A DNA stretch of 64,000 nt from JAEUHM01 sp964538625 (GCA_964538625.1 CAZIGH010000007.1:1-64000), one strand, 5' to 3'. Shown: positions 45,877 to 59,772, counted from the first letter of the stretch. A program made the numbers and translations. The notes: generated by a model from the sequence alone, not told the origin.

Positions 45877-48795
45877 ATGTCCAACTCGTCCGTGCTTCAT
45901 AGCGTTATTTCGCCAAAGCCGCCCACTGCTTCCACGGTGGTACCCTTTGGCACGAATGAAGAGTCACAGCTGGCGGAGGATCGCATCCAAGACATTCCCG
46001 ACCTGGAGTTGATCACCTCTGCGCTCGTCGAGAACGCTCCTGTGGCCATGGCCATGCTGGATCGCAAACTGCGTTATGTGCTGGCGAACCGGCAGTGGAT
46101 CAATGACTTCGGCCTGCGGGACGCGCTGCCGCTGCTGGGGCGCAGTCACCTGGATGTGTTTCCGAACCTGAACCCCGGCTGGAAGAACGTGTATGAGCGC
46201 GCGCTCCAAGGTCATGTGGTGCGCAGTGAGCACGATGTGCAGCCTGCACAGCCGGGTGGTAGGCCCATGGTCTTCCGGTGGGAAGTGCGTCCTTGGCGCC
46301 GGGCGGAGGATGCTGCGGTGATGGGCATCATGCTGACTTGCGAGAAGTTTACTGGCGTCTCGCTACCAGCTTCCGCACCACGCTCGGAAGAAGCCAGTGG
46401 AGAGTCCGATACGCCGGTGGAGCCGGTGGTGTCTCAATCCCTGCCACTGGTGCCCGAGTGTGGACTGCCCATGGTAGCGCTGAATGGAGAAGGACGCATC
46501 GAGCACTGTAATGGGGCCATGCGTGCGCTCCTAGGCCATGCCGCAACCGACCTTCCGTCGGCCATCTGGGAGACTCTGGCCGGTTGTGTGGCCACCGAAG
46601 AGGCGCGGAATCAGTGGGGTGCCTCGTTGCATCTCGTCATCAGCGGTCAATGCGCCACCGTGACCCTGGAACCGCGTCTGTTCACCGGGCCATCCGCACT
46701 GTTGCAGTGGACGCTGAGCCGTCTGCAACCTAAGAGCGGTGAGCCACTAGCGCTGCTTTCGGGCAATGCCACACCGTTTGCAGTAGCGGCGGAGGTCATT
46801 CCCAGTGCTGCACTTCCCGCAGCCGAATCACCGCCTCACGTTCCCTCTACTCCGGCTTACGAAGTCCGCGTATCCCCACCAGCACCGGTTGAAGACTTGG
46901 TGAGTGAGCTGGAGCAGTTGCGCGAAATGGAGGCCACCTACCGGCGGCGCGAGCAAAGGCATCGGGACATTCTGGACACGATGCCCTGCGGACTCATCGT
47001 GCTGGATGAACGTGGCAGGCCGATTTTCCAAAACGCCCATGTGCGTGATCTGGTGGGCCGCGAACTTCAGACCGGCAGCTCCGTGGAACACTGGATCACC
47101 AGCGCCTGCCCGGACGAAGCAGGGCGGGAGCAGGCCGCACTCGCGTGGCGGGAGGACATCTGGCGCCGCCAAATCACCCGCGTGCTGAGCCTCATCACCG
47201 CAGACGGACTCATCAAGGATCTGGAGTTTCGCCCCACCTCACTGCCACAGGGCGGTCTGCTGCTGACCATTCATGATGTAACAGACAGCTGCAGACTGGA
47301 GGAAATGCTGGCAGGAGTGGAGGCGAAGTTCCGTACGCTCTTGCGAGAATGTCCGCTGCCGCTTCTGCTCACGGATGTGAAGGGTGCCATCTTCGATACC
47401 AACCCTGAGGCTGAGGCTCTCTTCTCACGCAGCCGGAATGAACTCCGCCGTGTCGGTCTAGGCGCGCTCTTCACCGCAGAGAGCGAGGAGCGGCGCCGTG
47501 CCGAGGTGGCACGTGTCACGGCCTCAGGTCTCAGCCAAGCCCGGCTGAACGTGCTGCTGCAAGTACCGGCCACCTGTGAGGGGGAAGCGGAGCTTTGCGT
47601 GGCTTTGGTGAAAGACAGTGAAGGCCGTCCCCATGCACTGGCCCACTTCCTGAAACCCATCAGCACCGCAGCCGTAGCGCCCGTGCTAATCTCCCTCACA
47701 CCATCCGCCGACGATATACCAGCCCCTAAGCGTCCGCAGCCCACCTGGGTGACGGTGCTCACCACGGATGAGTTTGGGCGCATTGAGTCCTGGAACGAAG
47801 AAACTGGCCTAGCGCACTTTGGGCTTACGGAGGCGCAAGCTCTCGGCATGCACCTGCACCGCCTCTTCCGCCCCTCTGATGCCACCGGGTTCTACAACAC
47901 GCTTCAGCAGCACCTCTCTACTGTCGGCGACGGTGCAGTCCACTGGACCTGGTTTGGTGGAGGAGATAAGCGTGGTTCAGATGACTTCCTCCTCACCCCC
48001 CTGGAGTCCGGCAACTACGCCCTCAGACTTCAGCTCCAGACCCATCCTGTGCCGCTGGTTCCTCAAAATGCGGAAGCCACACCTACCGCTGCTCCGCCGC
48101 AAACGGCCGACACTGCTCCCGTCTATGTCATCGCTCCAGGTCCCTCCCAGCTCTGGTCCGGAGGGGACTTGAACCGAGAGCGCATGCTCCTCACCGAGAC
48201 CCATCACCGGGTCAAAAACCACCTCCAGATCATCTCCAGCCTCCTCAATCTGCAAAGCAACAGCGTGGAAGATGAGTCCGTCCGCAGCCTCCTGCGCTCC
48301 AGTCAGAACCGCGTGCGTGCCATTGCAGCACTGCACCAGCATCTTTACGAAATGCAGATTGGCCAGGCACTCAACCTCACCGACTTTGCCAAAGAACTCG
48401 TAAGTCGGCTGCGGGAGTGTTTTGATGCGGACGAAACCCGCGTGAAGGTGGAGCTGAACCTCGCCTCCCCCCGCATCCGAGACGAGTGGCTCATGCCCGT
48501 GGCTCTGATCCTCAATGAAGCACTCTCAAACGCCTTCAAGCACGCCTTCCCAGACGGACGCCGAGGCACCATCCGCGCCAGCCTTTCCGTGGAAGGGGAT
48601 GGCACCCACCTCCGTGTGGACGACGACGGCGTGGGCCTGCCCAGCAGCTTCGGCGGTCCGGGTACCATGGGTCTGGGCCTGAAAGTGCTCGGCGTGTTCG
48701 CCGACCAGCTACGCGGGCAGACAAGTCTGAAAAATATAGTTAATGGTGGCTTGCGATTTGATTTGCTTTTTCCTATAACATGCGTTGATATTTAG
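45877..48795 (+). CDS. Multi-PAS sensor histidine kinase, HisKA_2 type
   Basis: The 972-residue soluble protein has no transmembrane segment. PAS-type sensor domains cover roughly residues 45-155, 195-290, 365-480, 485-600 and 625-720 (for example ENAPVAMAMLDRKLRYVLANRQW and TMPCGLIVLDERGRPIFQN). The kinase H-box is ETHHRVKNHLQIISSLLNLQ, with the phosphorylated His at 776 or 777, typical of the HisKA_2/HWE-related group. The ATP-binding part includes LILNEALSNAFKHAFP and DDDGVGLPSS. Its response regulator may be the receiver domain at the start of the next gene, 18 bases downstream. The signal is unknown. Confidence 0.9.
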   Translation: MSNSSVLHSVISPKPPTASTVVPFGTNEESQLAEDRIQDIPDLELITSALVENAPVAMAMLDRKLRYVLANRQWINDFGLRDALPLLGRSHLDVFPNLNPGWKNVYERALQGHVVRSEHDVQPAQPGGRPMVFRWEVRPWRRAEDAAVMGIMLTCEKFTGVSLPASAPRSEEASGESDTPVEPVVSQSLPLVPECGLPMVALNGEGRIEHCNGAMRALLGHAATDLPSAIWETLAGCVATEEARNQWGASLHLVISGQCATVTLEPRLFTGPSALLQWTLSRLQPKSGEPLALLSGNATPFAVAAEVIPSAALPAAESPPHVPSTPAYEVRVSPPAPVEDLVSELEQLREMEATYRRREQRHRDILDTMPCGLIVLDERGRPIFQNAHVRDLVGRELQTGSSVEHWITSACPDEAGREQAALAWREDIWRRQITRVLSLITADGLIKDLEFRPTSLPQGGLLLTIHDVTDSCRLEEMLAGVEAKFRTLLRECPLPLLLTDVKGAIFDTNPEAEALFSRSRNELRRVGLGALFTAESEERRRAEVARVTASGLSQARLNVLLQVPATCEGEAELCVALVKDSEGRPHALAHFLKPISTAAVAPVLISLTPSADDIPAPKRPQPTWVTVLTTDEFGRIESWNEETGLAHFGLTEAQALGMHLHRLFRPSDATGFYNTLQQHLSTVGDGAVHWTWFGGGDKRGSDDFLLTPLESGNYALRLQLQTHPVPLVPQNAEATPTAAPPQTADTAPVYVIAPGPSQLWSGGDLNRERMLLTETHHRVKNHLQIISSLLNLQSNSVEDESVRSLLRSSQNRVRAIAALHQHLYEMQIGQALNLTDFAKELVSRLRECFDADETRVKVELNLASPRIRDEWLMPVALILNEALSNAFKHAFPDGRRGTIRASLSVEGDGTHLRVDDDGVGLPSSFGGPGTMGLGLKVLGVFADQLRGQTSLKNIVNGGLRFDLLFPITCVDI

Positions 48796-48813
48796 AGCAC
48801 TCCTCACCAACGA

Positions 48814-51282
48814 ATGAATCCCCTCGATCGCATCCGCATTCTGATCGTCGAAAACGAGGGCCTTGTTGGTTGCGATATGGCGACGCAACTGGCAAACCTC
48901 GGTTATGACGTCGTGGGTGCTGTGAAGTCAGGCGAGGAAGCGCTGCGCTCCGTAGAGGAGCTGCATCCTGATCTCGTCCTGATGGACGTCCACCTCGACG
49001 GCCAGCTGGATGGCATCCAGACGGCCCAACACATCAAGGCGCACAGCACAGCCGCCGTCATTTACGTCACTGCTTGTGCGGACCTGGACACCGTGGCTCG
49101 CGCCCGCGAGACCCAGCCGCACGGTTACCTTTTGAAGCCCTTCAGCGAAGACGAGCTTCGTCTGACGGTAGAACTGGCCGCCACCCGCTACCTGGAGGAA
49201 GTGGAGCGTCGTCGCCGGGAGCAAAGCTACTTCGAGGCATTCCAGAGTCTGGCAGACGGCGTCATCGCGGCGGACCTGGCGGGCGGCATCATTTTCCTCA
49301 ATCCCGCTGCCTCACGCATCACAGGCTGGACCAGTGAGGAAGTGGTGGGCATGTCACTCAATGAAGCCTTTCGCATCTTCCACCCAGGAGGAGACCCTGC
49401 GGAAATACAGGTGGTGGACGAGTCTGGCAGCAGCCCGCAGCGCACCGTATGGCTCACCACCAAATACGGTGAGCGCGTTCCCATTCACGACCGCACCACG
49501 GCCCTGCGGGATCAGCGCAACAGCCTTACCGGACTCATCATCCTCTTCCGCAAGCTGACGCCGCCCAGCGAAGTGGAGGCCGTAGCCGTCACCCACGGGC
49601 AGGAAATCATCAGTAAAAACCTGGGGCCCGCTCCGCTCACGCAGCCCGCTCCGCAGGTGCCCGCCGCTCATCATCATGCCGAGCCCGAGACGCTGCCGGT
49701 GCCGCCACCCGCAGCAAGTCAGGCCCAGGCCGCGCTGCAAGGCAGCGCCTCTCCCAGTCCCGCGCCGCTGGTGGATGTGGTGGAAAGCATTTCGGACCCC
49801 CTCATCGCCCTGGATGGCATGTGGCGCATGACCTACGCGAACGCTGCCGCAGCAAGGCTCCTGAGACGGGACAAGTTGAGCCTTCTGGGTACCAGCTTCT
49901 GGGACCTCATGCCCGCCGTGGTGAGAGATGCTCATTACGAAACGCTGGCTCACGCCATGCTGCATCGCGACGCCATCAGCCGCGATGTGTATCTGGAAGC
50001 TTTCCAGATCTGGCTCGAGCTCCGGGCATACCCCTTTGGTGAAGGCCTGCTTCTTTTGCTCAAGGACACCACCGCCCGGCACGAAGAGGCCGAGCGCCGC
50101 AACCGTATGGACCGCCTAGAGTCCCTGGGTCTTCTCGCCCGCGGTTTCGCCCACGACTTCAACAACCTCCTCACCGTTCTGCTTGGGAACCTCTCGCTGG
50201 CTGAGATGCGGCTGCGTGGCCAAAGCGACCGCATCCCCGAGCTCGGCACCGCAAAGCAAGCCACGCTGCAAGCGCAGAACCTCGTGCAGCAGCTGCTCAC
50301 CTTTGCCCGCGGCGGCGCGCCCATCAAACGGCAAATGAAGCCCGCAGAGCTCATCGAGTCGTTCATGCAGAACCACTCCCGTGCGGCAGGCGTGCACTAC
50401 CGCGTCGAGATCCAGCAGGACCTTCCAAGCATCGCTGTGGATCCCAATCAGCTCCGCCGCCTCATTGGCAATCTCGTCCGCAACTCCGAGCAGGCCATGC
50501 CACGCGGAGGAGAACTCACCATCCGCTGCACCGCTCCGCTGGCCGAGGAACTGTACGGAAGTGACATGGTGCCAGAGTTTGGCGAGGCACCGCAGGGCAT
50601 CATCATTGAGGTCAAGGATACCGGGGAAGGCATCACTCCGGAGAACCTGCCGCACATTTTCGAGCCCTACTTCAGCACTCGGAAGGCACAAAACGCCACC
50701 GGCCTCGGCCTCACCGTGTGTGAGTCCATAGCCAAAGCGCACGGCGGCTCGCTCTCCGTGCGCAGTGACCACGGTTACGGCTCGACGGTCCGCTTCTACC
50801 TGCCGGTGGATGCAGACGAGGACACCGTGGACTCCGTGGGTCTGAGCACTTCCGCCTTTGACACGGCTGCACCCAGCCCGCCGCGCATCCTTATCCTGGA
50901 AGATGACCCGCTCGTGCGCAGCCTCATCGTTCGCAATCTCGTGAGTCAAGGCTTTGAAGTGGTGGAGACCGCAGATGGCAATGACACGCTGAAGCGCTAC
51001 CAAGAGGCCATGGATGATGAGCGCACTTTTGACCTCGTCGTGCTGGACCTTACCATCCCCAACGGCTTGGGCGGCGTACGCACCATGGAGCGCCTGCGGC
51101 AAATGGACCCCAACGTGCTCGCCATCGTGTCCTCTGGCTACTCGGATGACCCCGTGATGGCCAAACCTTCCGCCTATGGCTTCAGCGCCGTGCTGCCCAA
51201 ACCTTATGAACCCAGCGACCTCCTCCGCTTGGTAAAGAGTGTGCTGAACGCAAGAGGCCTGCGCAAGGACACCCGGGCATAG
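48814..51282 (+). CDS. Hybrid sensor kinase: receiver-PAS-PAS-HisKA-HATPase-receiver
   Basis: The 822-residue soluble protein begins with a receiver domain (phospho-acceptor D58 in LVLMDVHLDG, conserved Lys in YLLKPF). PAS domains follow at about 135-250 and 325-425, separated by a Pro/Ala-rich linker. The kinase H-box has H447 in RGFAHDFNNLLTVLLGNL, and the ATPase domain shows NLVRNSEQAM, DTGEGITPENLPHIFEPYF and GLGLTVC. A second receiver ends the protein (D745 in LVVLDLTIP). It starts 18 bases after the HisKA_2 kinase gene, so the pair probably forms a phosphorelay. No DNA-binding output is encoded nearby. A tandem palindromic repeat follows. Confidence 0.92.
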   Translation: MNPLDRIRILIVENEGLVGCDMATQLANLGYDVVGAVKSGEEALRSVEELHPDLVLMDVHLDGQLDGIQTAQHIKAHSTAAVIYVTACADLDTVARARETQPHGYLLKPFSEDELRLTVELAATRYLEEVERRRREQSYFEAFQSLADGVIAADLAGGIIFLNPAASRITGWTSEEVVGMSLNEAFRIFHPGGDPAEIQVVDESGSSPQRTVWLTTKYGERVPIHDRTTALRDQRNSLTGLIILFRKLTPPSEVEAVAVTHGQEIISKNLGPAPLTQPAPQVPAAHHHAEPETLPVPPPAASQAQAALQGSASPSPAPLVDVVESISDPLIALDGMWRMTYANAAAARLLRRDKLSLLGTSFWDLMPAVVRDAHYETLAHAMLHRDAISRDVYLEAFQIWLELRAYPFGEGLLLLLKDTTARHEEAERRNRMDRLESLGLLARGFAHDFNNLLTVLLGNLSLAEMRLRGQSDRIPELGTAKQATLQAQNLVQQLLTFARGGAPIKRQMKPAELIESFMQNHSRAAGVHYRVEIQQDLPSIAVDPNQLRRLIGNLVRNSEQAMPRGGELTIRCTAPLAEELYGSDMVPEFGEAPQGIIIEVKDTGEGITPENLPHIFEPYFSTRKAQNATGLGLTVCESIAKAHGGSLSVRSDHGYGSTVRFYLPVDADEDTVDSVGLSTSAFDTAAPSPPRILILEDDPLVRSLIVRNLVSQGFEVVETADGNDTLKRYQEAMDDERTFDLVVLDLTIPNGLGGVRTMERLRQMDPNVLAIVSSGYSDDPVMAKPSAYGFSAVLPKPYEPSDLLRLVKSVLNARGLRKDTRA

Positions 51283-51317
51283 CACGCTTCCCTCCACTGC
51301 TGCCAACAACTGGCAAC

Positions 51318-51442
51318 CCTCTTGGACTGCGGTAGCCTGCTGCCGCTTTCGGACACTCGCAGCCCTGCTGCGCGGGTGTCATGCCCTCCATCGCCAGCGG
51401 GCTGGCTGCCCCCAAAAGCGGCAGCAGGGCTGCCGCAGTCCA
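51318..51442. repeat. Palindromic repeat element, tandem copy 1
   Basis: This 125-base unit is repeated without change at 51491-51615. Its ends are imperfect inverted repeats: GGACTGCGGTAGCCTGCTG near 51324 against the complement of CAGCAGGGCTGCCGCAGTCC ending at 51441. The interior holds smaller hairpins (GACAC/GTGTC and CGCAG/CTGCG). It encodes nothing and lies between the convergent hybrid kinase and rpiB-glyA genes. Confidence 0.85.
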
Positions 51443-51490
51443 TGGGGCTTTGCCCAGCTTGTCTCTTCGCGGCGGCCTTGCACTGATCTT

Positions 51491-51615
51491 CCTCTTGGAC
51501 TGCGGTAGCCTGCTGCCGCTTTCGGACACTCGCAGCCCTGCTGCGCGGGTGTCATGCCCTCCATCGCCAGCGGGCTGGCTGCCCCCAAAAGCGGCAGCAG
51601 GGCTGCCGCAGTCCA
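51491..51615. repeat. Palindromic repeat element, tandem copy 2
   Basis: This is a second copy, identical over 125 bases to the unit at 51318 and offset by 173 bases. The two are separated by 48 unrelated bases. Identity of the copies implies recent duplication or gene conversion. It ends 16 bases before the stop of the rpiB-glyA gene and could serve as a bidirectional terminator. Confidence 0.85.
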
Positions 51616-51631
51616 CGGGGCCTTGCCGGTG

Positions 51632-53326
51632 TTACGGCAGGGGGAAGCGCTGATTGATCTCGGCCACTTCCTTGCGGATGCGGGCGAGTTCTTCGCCGTT
51701 GTCCCTGTTCGTCAGGGCGGCGTGAATCCAGTCACCAATCTTGTCCATCTCCGCTTCTTTCATTCCGCGGGTCGTCACGGCCGGTGTGCCGATGCGGATG
51801 CCGCCGCCGAGGGTGATTTTTTCAGTATCAAATGGGATGCCGTTTTTGTTCACGGTGATGCCGGCGTGGTCGAGCGTCTCACTGGCGATTTTTCCATTCA
51901 GACCTTTGGGGCGCAGATCGACAAGCATGAGATGGTTGTCCGTGCCACCGGAGACGATGCGGTAGCCGTGGGAGGCGAGTCTTGCGGCAAGCGCCTGGGC
52001 GTTCTTCACGACCTGCTTTTGATACTCCACAAAGCCGGGCTGGAGGGCCTCGAGGAAGCACACCGCTTTGGCTGCGATGACGTGCATAAGCGGGCCGCCC
52101 TGCACTCCGGGGAAGACCTGGCTGTTGATCTTCTTGATAAGTTCTTCGTTGTTCGTCAGCACCATGCCGCCACGTGGTCCACGCAGGGACTTGTGAGTGG
52201 TGGTGGTGACAAAGTCCGCGTACTCCATGGGTGAGGGATGCACGCCCGCCGCCACGAGGCCGGCGATGTGTGCCATATCGACAAACAAGTAGGCACCCAC
52301 GCTCTTTGCGATCTCGCTCATCTTCTTGAAGTCGATGATGCGCGGGTATGCGGACGCTCCGGCGGTGATCATTTTCGGCTGCTCGCGCACTGCCACCTCG
52401 GCAAGTTCGTCGTAGTTGATACGCTCGTCTTCCTGGCTCACGCCGTACTGACAGAACTTGTAAAAGCGCCCGGAGAAGTTGGCCGGGTTACCGTGGGTGA
52501 GGTGACCGCCGTGGGCGAGGTTCATGCCCAGCACTTTGTCACCCGGTTGCAGCACGCTGAAATACACTGCGGCGTTGGCTTGGGAGCCGGAGTGTGGCTG
52601 CACGTTGGCAAACTTGGCTCCGAAGAGCTTGCAGGCGCGGTCAATGGCGAGCTGCTCGGCCTTGTCCACTTCCTCACAGCCGCCATACCAGCGCTTGCCG
52701 GGGTAACCCTCTGCATACTTGTTCGTCAGACAGGAACCCTGTGCCGCCATAACGGCTCGGCTGGTGAAGTTCTCGCTGGCGATGAGCTCGATGTTGTTCT
52801 GCTGGCGGTGCTGCTCGCCTGCGATGACGGCGGCGATTTCGGGATCGGTAGCGGCGAGGAGGTCGGTCGGGTTTTTGTTCATGTTCATCTTGTCAACACG
52901 GCGGGCATGGCGGCCGCCGGCAAAGGGGGTGCTGAGCCAGGCATCGGCAATCTGCGCTCCGAGTTCTGGTGAGGTGGCTTTCCCTGAGAGCACGAGGACG
53001 TTGCTGTTGTTGTGCTCCCGGGTGATTTTTGCGGTTTCAACATCATGCACCAGGCTGGCCTGGATGCCGGCGTGGCGGTTGGCGGAGATGCTCATGCCTA
53101 TACCCGTGGTGCAGACCAGCATGCCTGCATCTGCGCTGCCGTTGAGGACACGTGCCGTCACCTGATCGGCGAAGTCTGGGTAGTCCACGCTGGCCCCGCC
53201 GTGAGTACCGAGGTCATCCACGGCATGACCTTGCGCTCGGAGGTGAGCCACTACGGCGTCCTTGAGCTCCACGCCTCCGTGGTCTGAACCGATGGCGATG
53301 CGTTGAACAACAGTGGTCTGGCTCAT
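51632..53326 (-). CDS. glyA: RpiB-GlyA fusion: ribose-5-phosphate isomerase B plus serine hydroxymethyltransferase
   Basis: One uninterrupted 564-residue frame encodes two enzymes. Residues 1-146 are RpiB (IGSDHGGVELK, catalytic C72 in VCTTGIGMSISANR, NVLVLSG, and the usual tail FAGGRHARRVDK). Residues 147-564 are a full-length SHMT: NIELIASENFTSRAV, NKYAEGYPGKRWYGG, the PLP lysine K379 in TTTTHKSLRGPRGG, and GGIRIGTPAVTTRGM. SHMT makes glycine and methylene-tetrahydrofolate from serine. The join MNMNKNPT includes in-frame ATGs at 52888 and 52882, so a free SHMT could also be made by internal initiation. The start overlaps the phosphatase stop by four bases. Confidence 0.92.
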   Translation of the reverse strand: MSQTTVVQRIAIGSDHGGVELKDAVVAHLRAQGHAVDDLGTHGGASVDYPDFADQVTARVLNGSADAGMLVCTTGIGMSISANRHAGIQASLVHDVETAKITREHNNSNVLVLSGKATSPELGAQIADAWLSTPFAGGRHARRVDKMNMNKNPTDLLAATDPEIAAVIAGEQHRQQNNIELIASENFTSRAVMAAQGSCLTNKYAEGYPGKRWYGGCEEVDKAEQLAIDRACKLFGAKFANVQPHSGSQANAAVYFSVLQPGDKVLGMNLAHGGHLTHGNPANFSGRFYKFCQYGVSQEDERINYDELAEVAVREQPKMITAGASAYPRIIDFKKMSEIAKSVGAYLFVDMAHIAGLVAAGVHPSPMEYADFVTTTTHKSLRGPRGGMVLTNNEELIKKINSQVFPGVQGGPLMHVIAAKAVCFLEALQPGFVEYQKQVVKNAQALAARLASHGYRIVSGGTDNHLMLVDLRPKGLNGKIASETLDHAGITVNKNGIPFDTEKITLGGGIRIGTPAVTTRGMKEAEMDKIGDWIHAALTNRDNGEELARIRKEVAEINQRFPLP

Positions 53327-53817
53327 GGTTTTGCGGATTCGTCGGCTGGCTGTGGTTTCCAGGTTTGGTCGATGAAAGCGAGCACGCTGGGGAGCATTTT
53401 TTCCAGCGCCTCGCGGGTCTGGTCGTAGGCACGGCGGCCCATGCCGATGGGGTCGTGCACGTCCTGACCGCGGAGCTTATCGTCGGCGCAGAACTCGCTC
53501 ACCAGATACGCCTTGTCTGCGGCATGGGGAAAATCCATCTCCAGGATTTCCAGGTGGTGCCCGGCCATGGCGAAGATGTGCGTGGCTGAGCGCAGGAGGT
53601 CGAGCGTGAGCGGGCGACTGCGGAAGTTTTTTAGCTCAATGCCGCGCTCTGCAAGGATGTCCACGGTGTGCTGGCTCGCTGACTGCCCGGGCAGCGCTGC
53701 GACGCCAGCGGAACCCACCTTGTAGTCACTGCGGTCCTTCACCAGTTCACGGAAAAGCGCTTCTGCCATGGGGCTGCGGCAGATGTTTCCGGTGCAGACG
53801 AAAAGGACGTTTTTCAC
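53323..53817 (-). CDS. Low-molecular-weight protein-tyrosine/arginine phosphatase family protein
   Basis: The 164-residue protein has the P-loop VCTGNICRSPMAEAL (catalytic C8 and R14) and the general-acid Asp in VHDPIGMG. Family members include Wzb/Etp tyrosine phosphatases and the Bacillus arginine phosphatase YwlE. In YwlE a Thr in this loop sets phospho-arginine specificity; here the residue is Ile (GNICRS), as in tyrosine phosphatases. The gene order phosphatase-rpiB-glyA resembles the Bacillus ywlE-rpiB(ywlF)-ywlG-glyA locus. The stop overlaps the fusion gene start as ATGA. Confidence 0.9.
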   Translation of the reverse strand: MKNVLFVCTGNICRSPMAEALFRELVKDRSDYKVGSAGVAALPGQSASQHTVDILAERGIELKNFRSRPLTLDLLRSATHIFAMAGHHLEILEMDFPHAADKAYLVSEFCADDKLRGQDVHDPIGMGRRAYDQTREALEKMLPSVLAFIDQTWKPQPADESAKP

Positions 53818-53884
53818 GGAGAAATCAAGGGTGTTCAGGATGCGTGCAGGCTGGGCTTTGTCAAAGAGAGAAGGGTCCAGGCCA

Positions 53885-58600
<4,716 letters not shown>

Positions 58601-58728
58601 GGGGGAAGGCTAGCCGCCGTGCCGGTGGTTTCAAGAGAACATATCAACGCATCATCATTTGTGAATATGTTTGGTCAGGAAGCGGATTTCTGACATATCT
58701 CTATGCCAACCACGTTCACCCCTGCCTT

Positions 58729-59691
58729 ATGATTCGCTCCTTTCTCTTTGTTACCCTGCTCGCCTCTGCCACCTCCCTGCTGGCTGAGAATCCCTACATC
58801 GGCCGCTGGGCTCTGACTTTGCCCAATGGCGGAGCAGGTTGGCTGGGGGTGGAAGAAAAAGACGGTGCTCTCACCTCAAGCGTGCTGTGGGGTGGCGGCA
58901 GCGTGGTGCCCACGGCAGGCACAAAGCTCCAGGATGGCAAACTGGTCGTGACCCGAGAGCAGAAGAACAAGGAGGGGAAGGTGACCACGGAGACGATCAC
59001 GGCCACGGCCACGGGCGACAGCCTGGCGCTCACCACGGTGAGACACAATGAGGCTGGCAAGCAGCTTGGCGAGCCGGCTGCTTTCACGGGCAAGCGCATT
59101 CCGCCCGTTCCGGCACGTCCAGACCTGTCCAAAGTAAAGTTCGGTGAGCCGGTGCAGCTTTTTAATGGCAAGGACCTGACTGGCTGGCGTCTCATCAAGC
59201 CGGATGATGACAATGGCTGGAGCGTGCAGGACGGCGTACTGATGAACCGGGTGGCGAAAGAGGAGGGCAAGCACTGGGGCAACTTGCGCACCGAAGCGGA
59301 GTTCGAGGACTTCAGGCTCACAACAGAAGTCCGCACCCAGGAGAAGAGCAACAGTGGGATCTATCTGCGCGGCATCTACGAGGTGCAGATCATGGAGAGC
59401 TTCGGTAAACCTGTGGACTCACACCACATGGGTGCGCTGTACAGCCGCATCACGCCCAGTGTGGCTGCGGAGAAGCCCATCGGCGAGTGGCAGACGCTGG
59501 ACATCACTCTAGTGGACCGTCACCTCACGGTGATTCTCAACGGCCAGACGATTATCGACAATCAACCCGTGCTCGGCTGCACCGGCGGGGCGCTGACCAG
59601 CGACGAGTTTAAGCCCGGTCCCATCTTCCTTCAGGGAGACCACACGAATGTGGACTACCGCAATATGGTGCTGTATCCCGTGGTGAAGTAA
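58729..59691 (+). CDS. Secreted DUF1080 (3-keto-disaccharide hydrolase-type) protein
   Basis: The 320-residue protein has a signal peptide (MIRSFLFVTLLASATSLLA). An N-terminal beta domain (to about residue 135) is followed by the DUF1080 concanavalin-like domain: VQLFNGKDLTGWRLI, WGNLRTEAEFEDFRLTTEVR, NSGIYLRGIYEVQIMES, and the end IFLQGDHTNVDYRNMVLYPV. DUF1080 members are abundant in Verrucomicrobia and Planctomycetes, and some are reported to act on 3-keto-glycosides. It is divergent from metH and convergent with alaS, with a hairpin between it and alaS. Confidence 0.9.
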   Translation: MIRSFLFVTLLASATSLLAENPYIGRWALTLPNGGAGWLGVEEKDGALTSSVLWGGGSVVPTAGTKLQDGKLVVTREQKNKEGKVTTETITATATGDSLALTTVRHNEAGKQLGEPAAFTGKRIPPVPARPDLSKVKFGEPVQLFNGKDLTGWRLIKPDDDNGWSVQDGVLMNRVAKEEGKHWGNLRTEAEFEDFRLTTEVRTQEKSNSGIYLRGIYEVQIMESFGKPVDSHHMGALYSRITPSVAAEKPIGEWQTLDITLVDRHLTVILNGQTIIDNQPVLGCTGGALTSDEFKPGPIFLQGDHTNVDYRNMVLYPVVK

Positions 59692-59713
59692 GGCACGGGC
59701 CAAAGCAAGGAGT

Positions 59714-59764
59714 GACGGCGTCTTGCCGCCACGTCCATCTCGATACCGACGGCAAGATGCCGTC
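59714..59764. terminator. Long hairpin between convergent genes, candidate bidirectional terminator
   Basis: GACGGCGTCTTGCCG (59714-59728) pairs with CGGCAAGATGCCGTC (59750-59764): 14 of 15 positions are Watson-Crick and one is a G-T wobble, with a 21-base loop. It fills the 81-base gap between the DUF1080 gene and alaS. No T-run follows on either strand, so it may instead be a dispersed palindromic repeat. Confidence 0.5.
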
Positions 59765-59772
59765 GCCCCCAG

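Noticed and set aside
51318..51615. CRISPR-like array
   Set aside because: Only two 125-base units, far too long for CRISPR repeats, and no cas genes.
58601..58728. SAM/SAH or cobalamin riboswitch upstream of metH
   Set aside because: The 128-base gap has only a weak AACATAT/ATATGTT pairing and no B12-box or SAM-riboswitch core that I could recognise.
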